A DNA stretch of 64,000 bases from Bacteroidota bacterium (lineage in GTDB: Bacteria > Bacteroidota > Bacteroidia > Chitinophagales > Saprospiraceae), in contig JAIUPL010000007.1 of the NCBI GenBank assembly GCA_020160935.1, forward strand, positions 171,741 to 235,740, read 5' to 3'. The stretch's first letter is position 1. Each line of letters opens with the position of its first letter. Below the pieces are notes generated by a model that was given only the letters and a program-made list of their open reading frames with translations, ran no database searches and was not told the origin of the DNA. This document shows positions 1 to 7,759 of this stretch, piece after piece. The translations under genes were made by a program, and so were the position numbers.

Positions 1-836
1 GCCTCAATATTTTCTTTGGCGAAAACTCTGTGTACAGTTCTACCATCGACCCAACCTGGACCGGCCGCGATATGCTCTGGAACCCGACGGATCAGGTGCT
101 GCGCGACCCGAATCAGGTGGAAGATTACTACGACCTGATGCTCGGCGGACAACACTGGGTATACGTTACGTACACCCCATACGATGGTTGCGAAGCCATG
201 CGCCGTCGCCTGACGCCGGAGTTTGCTCCGAGCGCCAACTCGGCTGGTATCTTCAAGGTTCAACGCATGAAAGACATCGCGTGGGCGGGTATGATTCAGA
301 CGGCGCCCGGTTTCCAGATGAAGCCTTTGAGAGAAGGACTCATTCCGAACGACGCCATCATCAAACTGCGTGTAGACAACCCGTATCAGACCTGGTACAA
401 CGATGCGGATGCCAACAGAAAAACGGGCCACCCGAAATACCGCTTCTCAACGCGTAACCAGGAGCCTACTGACCTCGATCAGGTACAGGTTGGCAATGCA
501 CTCGACTCTATCAAGGCAGTACCCAATCCGTACTATGGTTTTTCGCAGTATGAAACATCCAAGTACTCGAACACGATCAAAATTACCAACCTGCCCGGCA
601 AATGCACGGTTACGATCTACTCGCTCGATGGCAAGTTCATCCGCAAGTATGAGCGCAACGAAGTGTACCAGCCTTACCAGCAAATTACGCCGGATCTGGA
701 GTGGGATTTGAAAAACAGCAAGGGTATCCCTGTGGCGAGCGGTGTTTACCTGATCAATATTCAGGCGCCCGGTATGGGAACCCGAACGGTCAAATGGTTT
801 GGTATAGCCCGACAGTTTGACCCCTCAGGACTCTAA
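1..836 (+). CDS. C-terminal part of a large T9SS-associated surface protein (5' end outside window)
   Basis: The reading frame is open to the left edge, so the first GTG at 30 is not a real start. The visible 270 or so residues end in a region resembling a FlgD-type Ig fold or T9SS tail (about residues 165-260 of the visible part): short beta strands such as VTIYSLDGKFIRKY, a WDLKNSKG turn, then SGVYLINI. Such tails are common in Bacteroidota exported proteins. A PorV/PorQ-type protein follows after a hairpin terminator, a pairing I remember from related genomes. The protein is probably surface-exposed, but the visible part gives no enzymatic function. The family assignment is inference. Confidence 0.7.
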   Translation, partial: LNIFFGENSVYSSTIDPTWTGRDMLWNPTDQVLRDPNQVEDYYDLMLGGQHWVYVTYTPYDGCEAMRRRLTPEFAPSANSAGIFKVQRMKDIAWAGMIQTAPGFQMKPLREGLIPNDAIIKLRVDNPYQTWYNDADANRKTGHPKYRFSTRNQEPTDLDQVQVGNALDSIKAVPNPYYGFSQYETSKYSNTIKITNLPGKCTVTIYSLDGKFIRKYERNEVYQPYQQITPDLEWDLKNSKGIPVASGVYLINIQAPGMGTRTVKWFGIARQFDPSGL

Positions 837-849
837 CGTGATGCCAGGC

Positions 850-892
850 GGCCGGAGTTTCGTTCTCCAACAAGGAAAGCGAGGCTCCGGCC
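850..892 (+). terminator. Hairpin terminator after the first gene
   Basis: GGCCGGAG at 850-857 pairs with CTCCGGCC at 885-892, followed by a pyrimidine-rich stretch. A second small hairpin (TCCGGAA at 910-916 with TTCCGGA at 922-928, then TTTATTTC) follows at once. Together they probably end the upstream transcript. Confidence 0.6.
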
Positions 893-950
893 CCTTCTTC
901 ATTTCACTTTCCGGAATTGTTTTCCGGATTTATTTCATTTCCGAATCAAT

Positions 951-1997
951 ATGAAATATACATACTCACTATTACTGTGTTTTTGTCTGCTGGCTTCAGG
1001 AGCAATGATGGCAGGCAACCCGGACCGGCAAGGGGAGGCAGGCGCCAACCAATTATTGCTCAACCCATGGGCGCGTAGCGCAGGCCTGCACTCGCTGAAT
1101 ACCTCTAGCGTATCGGGCGCAGAAGCCATGTACCTGAATGTGGCAGGGCTTTCCCGCCTCAAAAAAACGCAGATTCAACTCAGCCATGCGCGTTACATCG
1201 CCGATATCAATCTGAATGCACTCTCTTTCGGACAGCATATCGGTTCGGGCGGCGGCGTATTTGGTATCTCTTTGGTGTCGATGGATTTGGGCGACTTTTT
1301 CTCCACCAGCGAGGACATTCCTGGCGGTACCGGGGCCACGTTCAGCCCTTCTTATTTTAACATGGGATTGTCTTATTCTCACTTGTTTGTCAACAAGGTG
1401 TCAGTAGGCGTTACTTTCAAATTCGTCAATGAATCGATCAGCAACGTAGGCGCACGCGCTATGGCGCTCGATGCCGGCGTTCAGTACGTAACAGGCGAAA
1501 ATGACAATTTCAAATTCGGCATCTCGCTGCGGAACATCGGTACCAAAATGAAATACACGGGTGAAGGTTTGTCGACTCCGCGTCCGAATCCGAACCAGAC
1601 CTGGGAATTCCCGATTACCTACTACCAGCGCTCTGCCGAATACGAACTGCCCTCACAACTTAATATCGGCTTCTCGAACGACTGGTTGCTGGGTAAATCC
1701 AACAGGCTCTCTCTGATCGGTAACTTTACCTCCAACGCGTTTTCGCGCGACCAGGTAGGCGGCGGCCTCGAACTCACCGTTGGCCAGAATTTCGGCCTGC
1801 GCGTTGCTTACAAAACGGAATTGGGAACAGCCATCGGTAGCACCGAAGCCACCCTCGATAACGGTGTGAGCGCGGGCTTTACAGCCTCCATCCCGTTCAA
1901 AAAAGGTTCCGACAGCCGTCTGACGCTTGATTACTCCTACCGTGCCACTGCTGTGTACAATGGTATTCATGGGGTAGGGCTGCGCATCGATTTGTAG
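951..1997 (+). CDS. PorV/PorQ-family outer membrane protein
   Basis: The 348-residue protein has an N-terminal signal peptide (about residues 1-21, hydrophobic LLLCFCLLASGAMMAG) and then alternating amphipathic beta strands ending in an aromatic/aliphatic C-terminus (VGLRIDL), as expected for a beta barrel. The early segment with ARSAGLHSLNTSSVSGAEAM and NVAGLSRLKK is typical of the PorV/PorQ/UPF0164 family. PorV is the T9SS outer-membrane shuttle protein and PorQ-like paralogues have related roles. The ATG at 951 is directly followed by the signal peptide, so the start is firm. Its place behind a T9SS-type surface protein suggests it helps secrete or anchor that protein; this is inference. 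Confidence 0.82.
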   Translation: MKYTYSLLLCFCLLASGAMMAGNPDRQGEAGANQLLLNPWARSAGLHSLNTSSVSGAEAMYLNVAGLSRLKKTQIQLSHARYIADINLNALSFGQHIGSGGGVFGISLVSMDLGDFFSTSEDIPGGTGATFSPSYFNMGLSYSHLFVNKVSVGVTFKFVNESISNVGARAMALDAGVQYVTGENDNFKFGISLRNIGTKMKYTGEGLSTPRPNPNQTWEFPITYYQRSAEYELPSQLNIGFSNDWLLGKSNRLSLIGNFTSNAFSRDQVGGGLELTVGQNFGLRVAYKTELGTAIGSTEATLDNGVSAGFTASIPFKKGSDSRLTLDYSYRATAVYNGIHGVGLRIDL

Positions 1998-2037
1998 AAA
2001 AAAAAGAGGCAGTCTTTCATTGCATTGAAAATTGCCG

Positions 2038-2045
2038 TAACTTTG
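2038..2045 (+). promoter_or_regulatory. TAnnTTTG -7 promoter element upstream of greA
   Basis: TAACTTTG matches the Bacteroidota -7 consensus TAnnTTTG exactly. It lies just before two intrinsic terminators and 163 bases ahead of greA. No comparable match lies between the terminators and greA. Confidence 0.55.
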
Positions 2046-2059
2046 CAGCACGATTTTAC

Positions 2060-2104
2060 AACAGGAACGTTTCTATCTGCCCGATAGGAACGTTCCTGTT
2101 TTTT
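2060..2104 (+). terminator. Strong intrinsic terminator 1 in the greA leader
   Basis: An 18-bp stem with one G-U pair (AACAGGAACGTT at 2060-2071 plus inner TCTATC, against GATAGG and AACGTTCCTGTT at 2089-2100), a 5-base loop, and a run of six T ending at 2104. It may end porV-like transcripts, attenuate greA, or both. Confidence 0.85.
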
Positions 2105-2125
2105 AGTCTGTATGGAAAAAAACGC

Positions 2126-2163
2126 AAGGTTTATCCTCCTGCATGGACGGATAAGCCTTTTTT
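2126..2163 (+). terminator. Intrinsic terminator 2 in the greA leader
   Basis: AAGGTTTATCC (2126-2136) pairs with GGATAAGCCTT (2149-2159) with one G-U pair, followed by TTTTTT. It is the second complete terminator between the 2038 promoter element and greA. Confidence 0.75.
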
Positions 2164-2207
2164 AACCTAACCAAAGAGGATTTTTTTAACCTTTAATACC
2201 GTTGAAT

Positions 2208-2684
2208 ATGGCAAACTACACCTATCTGACACAAACCGGCTACGACCGGCTACGGTCCGAACTGGATGAACTGAAAACTACTGGTCGTCAGGAAGCAGCC
2301 CGTGCTATTGCCGAAGCACGTTCGCAAGGCGATTTGTCGGAAAATGCCGAATACGATGCCGCAAAAGATGCACAGGGGCTGTTGGAATTCAAAATCAATG
2401 AACTGGAAACCATTCTCGCCAATGCGCGTATCATAGACGAATCGCAACTCGATAGTTCCAAAGTGGCGATCCTTTCCAATGTGACCATCAAAAACCTGAA
2501 AACAGGAAAGGAAATGACCTACAAACTCGTGTCTGAAACTGAAGCAGATGCGAAACAAATGCGCATTTCCGTTACCTCTCCCATCGGACAGGGCCTGCTG
2601 GGCAAAACCGTAGGCGAAATCGCCAAAGTGGCGACACCCGCCGGCGCCATGGAGTTTGAAGTAATGGGAATATCCGTCGGATAG
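2208..2684 (+). CDS. greA: Transcription elongation factor GreA
   Basis: The 158-residue protein has the normal GreA length. The N-terminal coiled coil (about residues 5-75) carries the acidic tip region with GDLSENAEYDAAKD, whose two acidic residues stimulate transcript cleavage in the RNA polymerase secondary channel. The C-terminal FKBP-like domain follows, with the family pattern SPIGQGLLGKTVGE near residues 120-135. The ATG at 2208 fits the family; a TTG two codons upstream is in frame but unnecessary. The stop codon TAG runs straight into a GTTATCA/GGTTATT-type array. Two intrinsic terminators precede the gene, so its expression may be attenuated. Confidence 0.96.
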   Translation: MANYTYLTQTGYDRLRSELDELKTTGRQEAARAIAEARSQGDLSENAEYDAAKDAQGLLEFKINELETILANARIIDESQLDSSKVAILSNVTIKNLKTGKEMTYKLVSETEADAKQMRISVTSPIGQGLLGKTVGEIAKVATPAGAMEFEVMGISVG

Positions 2685-2898
2685 TAGTTATCAGTTATCA
2701 GTTATTGGTTATCAGGGGTGGTAGGGGTACATTTGTGCAAGTTTTTTCGCGGCTCTAAAAGGCGTGTTGAACATTTACACAAATGTACCCTTACTACCCC
2801 TGATCATTTATCTTGCTACACGACCACAGATGTCCGGTATAATGAACAAATGTACCCCCACCACCCTGATAACGAATAACTAATAACTGATAACCAAT
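2682..2898 (+). repeat. Heptamer-armed inverted repeat between greA and the HIT gene
   Basis: The left arm starts at the greA stop (TAGTAGTTATCAGTTATCAG...) and runs through GGGGTGGTAGGGGTACATTTGTG to about 2738. Two right arms are complementary to it: a short one at 2778-2803 and a longer one at 2847-2897, which ends in ACTGATAACCAA two bases before the next ATG. One left arm with two right arms suggests local duplication. The gap holds no gene. Confidence 0.85.
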
Positions 2899-2899
2899 T

Positions 2900-3298
2900 A
2901 TGTCAAGCATTTTCACCCGCATCGTAAACGGAGAGATTCCGTGCCATAAAATTGCCGAAACCGATGATTATCTGGCGTTTCTGGATGTGCGCCCGCAAGC
3001 CAAGGGGCATACGTTGTGCATCACCAAACAGGAAATCGACTATATTTTCGATGTAGAGGATGACCTGTACACGGGTCTGTGGCTTTTTGCCAAAAAAGTG
3101 GCGCATGCGGTAAAAAAAGCCGTCCCCTGCAAACGGGTAGCCGTGGTGGTGATCGGCGACGAAGTGCGCCATACGCACGTACACCTGATTCCTTTTAATA
3201 GCCTGGAAGATGTGCGTTTTCAGGGCTCTGCCAAAGTGGATATGTCGGCAGAGGAATTGAAAGAACTGGCGGCGAGTATTGCCGGGTACTTTCAGTAA
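2900..3298 (+). CDS. HIT-family nucleotide hydrolase/transferase
   Basis: The 132-residue protein is a typical HIT (histidine triad) protein. It starts SSIFTRIVNGEIPCHKI, like the bacterial HinT/YcfF group, and carries the catalytic triad HTHVHLIPF at about residues 94-102, whose middle histidine forms the nucleotidyl intermediate. Family members hydrolyse purine nucleoside phosphoramidates or dinucleoside polyphosphates in the cytoplasm; the exact substrate cannot be read from sequence. The ATG at 2900 is two bases after a repeat arm. The gene converges on the dehydrogenase gene across a 65-bp-armed hairpin. Confidence 0.93.
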   Translation: MSSIFTRIVNGEIPCHKIAETDDYLAFLDVRPQAKGHTLCITKQEIDYIFDVEDDLYTGLWLFAKKVAHAVKKAVPCKRVAVVVIGDEVRHTHVHLIPFNSLEDVRFQGSAKVDMSAEELKELAASIAGYFQ

Positions 3299-3302
3299 GT
3301 GT

Positions 3303-3457
3303 TTTTGTGTTTTGGTGTTTTGGTGGGCTTCGCTCTTGGTGTTGGGAGGTAATTTGGCCGTGAAATCGGACAAAGTTTATTGAAAAGTCTCTGATTTCAC
3401 GGCCAAATTACCTCCCAACACCAAGAGCGAAGCCCACCAAAACACCAAAACACAAAA
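3303..3457. repeat. 65-bp perfect inverted repeat between convergent genes
   Basis: Positions 3303-3367 and 3393-3457 are perfect reverse complements (65 bp), separated by a 25-base loop. The outer parts consist of TTTTGTG/TTTTGGTG tandem units; the inner part is unique sequence ending in GGCCGTGAAATC. It lies 5-8 bases from both stop codons and could act as a bidirectional terminator. Confidence 0.9.
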
Positions 3458-3464
3458 CCCCCCC

Positions 3465-5456
3465 CTAATACTTCCTCAACTTCTCCAACTGCTCCTTCAT
3501 CCGTTCCAGCGGAAAAAAGTTCTGTTCCAGCGGAATGGCAAAGGGCACCGGCGTATCGAGGCTGGCAGCCCGGAGTACCGGCGCATCGAGGTATTCGAAC
3601 AAGTTTTCGGAAATCCAGGCGGCAATTTCACCGCCGATACCGCCAAACAGCGTGTCTTCATGGAGAATCAGCACGCGATTTGTTTTTTTCACAGAATGGG
3701 TAATGGCTTCATAATCAAGTGGCACCAGCGAGCGCAGGTCGACTATGTCGGCATCCAGGCCGAGTGCATCGGCAGCGGCTTCTGCCCAGCGTACGCCCAT
3801 GCCGTAGGTAAGGATACTTACTTCCGAACCGCTGCGCACCTGGCGGGCTTTCCCGATTTCTACTGTGTAAAAGCCTTCGGGCACCAGACCGCTTTCCGAG
3901 CGATACAGCGCTTTGTGCTCGAAAAACATCACCGGATTGGGGTCTTCAAAAGCCGCCAGCAGCAGGCCTTTCGCGTCGGCAGGGGTGCTGGGGTACACCA
4001 CTTTCAGGCCGGGCACGTGTGTAAACCACGCTTCGTTCGACTGTGAGTGAAACGGTCCGGCGCCCGTACCGCCGCCGGTAGGCATGCGCACCACCATATC
4101 GGCCGTTTGGCCCCAGCGCCAGTGCAGTTTGGCGAGGTTGTTCACGATCTGGTTGAAGCCGCAGGTGACGAAGTCGGCAAACTGCATTTCCACCATACTT
4201 TTGATGCCTTTCAGGCTAAGACCCAGCCCGATGCCGACAATGGCGCTTTCACAAAGCGGGGTGTTGCGCACCCGATCTTTGCCGAATTCCTGCATGAATC
4301 CATTGGTAATTTTAAAAACGCCGCCATAATCAGCAATATCCTGGCCCATGAGCACCAGTTCCGGATGGCGTTTCATGGCCTCGCGCAGTCCGTCGCTGAT
4401 GGCATCGATAAAACGCAATTCTCGGCCGGGTTGCGCAGGCGCCACGGCGGCCGGCGCCGGTGCATACACGTCGGCCAGTTCCTCGGCCGTATCGGCCACC
4501 GGTTCGGGCTCTGCAAACATGACATCTACGGCTTTCTGGATGTCTTTTTTATACCGTTCTTTCAAGGTTTTGGCCTGCGCTTCGGTGAGCAGGTTTTCTT
4601 CCAGCAGCCATTTCTCGAAATTGTCGATGGGGTCTTTTTGCGCCCAGGCATCCATCAGTTCCTGCGGCACGTATTTGGTGCCGCTGGCTTCTTCGTGGCC
4701 ACGCATGCGGAAAGTGACGCATTCGAGCAGGAAGGGCTCGGGATTTTCGCGCATTTCGGCAGCAATTTTCCGAATGGTGGTAAACACCTCTATAATATTG
4801 TTGCCATCGATTTTGGCCGAGCGCATACCATAACCTGCTGCACGATCGACGAGGTCTTTGCAGGCGTATTGCTCATTGGGGCGGGTAGACAAGCCGTAAC
4901 CGTTGTTTTCGATCAGGAAAATCACCGGCAGTTTCCACACCGACGCCACATTGAGCGCTTCGTGGAACTCGCCCTGGCTGGTAGCGCCTTCGCCGGTAAA
5001 TGCCAGCGACACGCGGCCTTGTTTGCGCAGTTTGTGGGCCATGGCGACGCCGGCTGCCAGCGAAAGTTGCGGGCCCAGGTGCGAAATCATACCAACAATG
5101 GCGTGTTCCATAGCGCCAAAGTGAAAAGATCGGTCGCGGCTTTTAGTGTAGCCGAGTCGTTTGCCCTGCCACTGGCAAAACAGGCGGTCGAGCGGCATGT
5201 CGCGCGCCGTAAACACACCAAGGTTGCGGTGCATGGTAAATATTACTTCGTCGGGCAGCAGGGCGCAAGCGGCCCCGACGCTGATGGCTTCCTGCCCGAT
5301 ACCGGAAAACCATTTGGAAATACGGCCCTGCCGGAGCAGGTTGAGCATTTTTTCTTCAATGAGGCGAGGGCGTACAAGTTGTTCGTACAGGTGCAAAAGG
5401 GTGTCTTTTTCCAGACCGGATGCAGTGTAGGGAATAGCAGTTGTGGTGGCGGTCAT
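3465..5456 (-). CDS. 2-oxoacid dehydrogenase E1, fused alpha and beta subunits (branched-chain type)
   Basis: The 663-residue protein joins an E1-alpha half (about 1-330) to an E1-beta half (about 345-663) through a Pro/Ala-rich linker. The alpha half has the thiamine diphosphate motif from GEG (155-157) to NN (184-185) and the phosphorylation-loop-like RDRSFHFG. The beta half has GQDIADYGGVF and ESAIVGIGLGL, as in branched-chain E1-beta. The enzyme would decarboxylate branched-chain 2-oxoacids, or possibly pyruvate, and pass the acyl group to a lipoyl E2 that is not in this window. Fused E1 proteins are common in Bacteroidota. The start at 5456 gives a short disordered lead. A long heptamer hairpin begins about 14 bases upstream of the start. 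Confidence 0.9.
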   Translation of the reverse strand: MTATTTAIPYTASGLEKDTLLHLYEQLVRPRLIEEKMLNLLRQGRISKWFSGIGQEAISVGAACALLPDEVIFTMHRNLGVFTARDMPLDRLFCQWQGKRLGYTKSRDRSFHFGAMEHAIVGMISHLGPQLSLAAGVAMAHKLRKQGRVSLAFTGEGATSQGEFHEALNVASVWKLPVIFLIENNGYGLSTRPNEQYACKDLVDRAAGYGMRSAKIDGNNIIEVFTTIRKIAAEMRENPEPFLLECVTFRMRGHEEASGTKYVPQELMDAWAQKDPIDNFEKWLLEENLLTEAQAKTLKERYKKDIQKAVDVMFAEPEPVADTAEELADVYAPAPAAVAPAQPGRELRFIDAISDGLREAMKRHPELVLMGQDIADYGGVFKITNGFMQEFGKDRVRNTPLCESAIVGIGLGLSLKGIKSMVEMQFADFVTCGFNQIVNNLAKLHWRWGQTADMVVRMPTGGGTGAGPFHSQSNEAWFTHVPGLKVVYPSTPADAKGLLLAAFEDPNPVMFFEHKALYRSESGLVPEGFYTVEIGKARQVRSGSEVSILTYGMGVRWAEAAADALGLDADIVDLRSLVPLDYEAITHSVKKTNRVLILHEDTLFGGIGGEIAAWISENLFEYLDAPVLRAASLDTPVPFAIPLEQNFFPLERMKEQLEKLRKY

Positions 5457-5470
5457 TGTGTAGTAGCGGT

Positions 5471-5674
5471 TTAGTTGTTGGTTGTTAAGTTATTGGTTGT
5501 TAAGTTATTGGTTATTGGTTATTAAGTTATTAGGGGTGGGTAAGGGTTTATTTCTTCGTTCGTTTGGCTGCTCAAACAGGAATGCCAAGATGAACGAACC
5601 ACCAAACCCTTACCCACCCCTAATAACTTAATAACCAATAATCAATAACTTAACAACCAATAACTAATAACTAA
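5471..5674. repeat. Heptamer-armed hairpin upstream of the E1 gene
   Basis: Left arm TTAGTTGTTGGTTGTTAAG with GGTTATT and AAGTTATT units, then GGGGTGGGTAAGGGTTT. The right arm is AAACCCTTACCCACCCC, TAATAACTTAATAACC and so on, ending at 5674. The loop is about 55 bases. Unlike most other arrays, it lies at a 5' end, between divergent genes. Confidence 0.85.
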
Positions 5675-6083
5675 CCGGCGGCAAAATTCCAACATTTCCC
5701 AGACAATATTTGTCACATTCCTTTCATTCCTGATCAAGTGGTTTTATTTTTGTTCTGGAAATAATTGATGTACTTATTAAATATATTTTACTTTTGTGCA
5801 TTCGTTCCCGTTAATCTTCTTCCCTTGGGTACTCGAAATCCGCCCAATTCTATAATCCGCCTAGGTTTGAAAGAGATTCGACAAGCACTTTGATTAAACG
5901 CTTTTGCGGTTTAATCCTTTCCCTTTTTCAGGTCATACTAAAATTCCCATTTCCGATCACAGCGAGGTTGATCCCTGGCTGGCTGGCTCATTGTCAGAAT
6001 TATGCTTTCGGCCTTTGTGGCGCTTTGAAATGGCGTCGCACAGGCTCGGGTTGTTTATATTTTTTTTAATACATGTACCCTAT
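5675..6083 (+). promoter_or_regulatory. Promoter and long leader of the helical-repeat protein gene
   Basis: TACTTTTG at 5789-5796 matches the TAnnTTTG element, giving a predicted leader near 280 bases before the ATG at 6084. Inside the leader is a stem (GATTAAACGC at 5892, loop TTTT, GCGGTTTAATC ending 5916) with one bulge. The frame is open from a TTG at 5904, but that extension has no recognisable content. Nothing else was recognised here. Confidence 0.4.
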
Positions 6084-7616
6084 ATGCGTGATTTGATCGA
6101 ACTCACTAACCTCTTGAATACCACCAAGATGAAGGGAGACGGCATGATGAAATACATCATCGAGCCCAACACCAAGATGGAGCGCCTCTATGAGGCACTG
6201 ATCTCCAAAAAGGTGAAAAGCGATGAAGATGCCAAAACTCTTTTTGGGGATCAAGAGAGTGCCACCAATCTGACCGGACTGAAAAACAAACTCAAAGAGC
6301 GTTTGCTCGATTCGGTGTTCCTGCTTGATTTCAAGGAGGCCAACTTCTCGTCGCGGCAGAAGGCTTTTTACGAGTGCTATAAAAAATGGTCGGTTGCCAT
6401 GACACTGCTCACACGCAATGCCAAAATCACCGGCATCGACCTGTTGGAGCGCCTGCACCGACATTCTATCCACTTCGAATTTACGGAACTCACCCTCGAC
6501 ATCCTGCGCGTGCTCAAATTGCAGTACAGCGTCGTGGAAGGCGATATTGAGAAATACCAAAAAGCCAAAACCCAGTATTTTCGGTACGAGCACATCTGGA
6601 TGATGGAAAGCAAGGCCGAAAACTATTATTCCGAACTGATGATTCAGTTCACCAACAGCAAATCGACCAAAACGGAGGTTACCGACCTCGCCAAAACATA
6701 TTACGCCGAACTGGAAGGTTATATGAAGGAATGCGATTCCTTCAAACTCCACCTGTTCGGGCGCATGATTGAACTGACCATCTACAACAGCGCCAACGAC
6801 TACCTCGAAACCGCCCGGCTTTGTGAAGACGCTATCGCCTTTTTCGACAAAAAAGAGTACGACAGCGGCTTGCCACTTCAGGTGTTTTACTATAACCTGG
6901 TGGTGTGTTATCTTCAATTGCGCGAATTTGAAAAGGGCCAGGAAGTGATCGGCCGCTGCGAATATTTCTTTACCGAGGGCACCTTCAACTGGTACAAACT
7001 CCAGGAACTGTTCTTCCTGCTGGCTATGCACAGCGGCCACTACGCGGAAGCGTATCGGCTGTATGAAAAGATCACCAACTATCCGCGTTTCAACGAGCAG
7101 GCGCACCAGATCGTGGAAATGTGGAAAATTTATGAGGCTTACGTGCAGTTCCTCATACGCATCGGCGAAATACCCGACGACCTGGTGAGCGAAAAAGCCC
7201 GGAAGTTCAGGGTGGGCAAATTCCTCAACGAAGTGAATGAATACGTGAAGGACAAGCGTGGTATGAATATTTCCGTACTCATCGCTCAAATCCTGTTCAA
7301 TATTGCCGATCGCGACTACGACGAGGCCATCGAACGCATCGAAGCCATTGAAAAATACCGCTCCCGCCACCTTAAAGAAGACGATACCTTCCGCAGCAAT
7401 TGTTTTATCAAAATGCTGCTGCAAATACCGCTCGTTAATTTCCACCGGGAAGCCGTGCTGCGTAAAGTCGAACGCTACCATAAGAACCTGCTTACCGTAC
7501 CGCTCGAATCGGCTACACAAATGCACGAGGTGGAAATCATTCCTTACGAGCCTTTGTGGGATATGATTATCCGAAATCTGGAATTGAAAATCTACAATTC
7601 AAAGAAGAAAAAATAG
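6084..7616 (+). CDS. Helical-repeat (TPR-like) cytoplasmic protein of unknown function
   Basis: The protein is 510 residues if it starts at MRDLIELTNLLNTTKM. It has no signal peptide or membrane segment. It is almost entirely alpha-helical, with repeated Tyr/Leu-rich helix pairs such as LQVFYYNLVVCYLQLREFEKG and HSGHYAEAYRLYEKI, which look like degenerate TPR units. The C-terminus is very basic (YNSKKKK). I believe it belongs to a paralogous family seen in Saprospiria, but cannot name a function. An upstream in-frame TTG at 5904 would add 60 residues and is less likely. The gene converges on the lipoprotein gene, and its TAG is the first triplet of a heptamer hairpin. Confidence 0.75.
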   Translation: MRDLIELTNLLNTTKMKGDGMMKYIIEPNTKMERLYEALISKKVKSDEDAKTLFGDQESATNLTGLKNKLKERLLDSVFLLDFKEANFSSRQKAFYECYKKWSVAMTLLTRNAKITGIDLLERLHRHSIHFEFTELTLDILRVLKLQYSVVEGDIEKYQKAKTQYFRYEHIWMMESKAENYYSELMIQFTNSKSTKTEVTDLAKTYYAELEGYMKECDSFKLHLFGRMIELTIYNSANDYLETARLCEDAIAFFDKKEYDSGLPLQVFYYNLVVCYLQLREFEKGQEVIGRCEYFFTEGTFNWYKLQELFFLLAMHSGHYAEAYRLYEKITNYPRFNEQAHQIVEMWKIYEAYVQFLIRIGEIPDDLVSEKARKFRVGKFLNEVNEYVKDKRGMNISVLIAQILFNIADRDYDEAIERIEAIEKYRSRHLKEDDTFRSNCFIKMLLQIPLVNFHREAVLRKVERYHKNLLTVPLESATQMHEVEIIPYEPLWDMIIRNLELKIYNSKKKK

Positions 7617-7759
7617 GTTTTTGAGTTATGAGTTATGAGTTATGAGTTATGAGTTATGAGTTATACTCACGTTGCTCTTGGATGCTCTAAAAGTGAAGCC
7701 AAGAGCAACGTGAGTATAACTCATAACTCATAACTCATACCTCATCACTCAAAAACCTA
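7614..7759. repeat. Hairpin with TTATGAG heptamer arms joining two stop codons
   Basis: The left arm (7615-7681) reads AGGTTTTTGAG, five TTATGAG units, then TTATACTCACGTTGCTCTTGG. The right arm (7699-7758) is its reverse complement but has four units, two of them altered (TGATGAG, GTATGAG). The two TAG stops of the convergent genes (7614-7616 on plus, 7759-7757 on minus) are the outermost triplets, so both genes continue TAGGTTTTTGAG. Confidence 0.95.

Noticed and set aside
4047..5474. 475-codon open frame on the plus strand opposite the dehydrogenase gene
   Set aside because: It is the antisense shadow of a strongly conserved coding region; its product is His/Phe-rich low-complexity and has no domain. 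Similar shadows opposite the adhesin (15628-17547), the TonB receptor (26560-28287) and 6066-7526 were rejected for the same reason.
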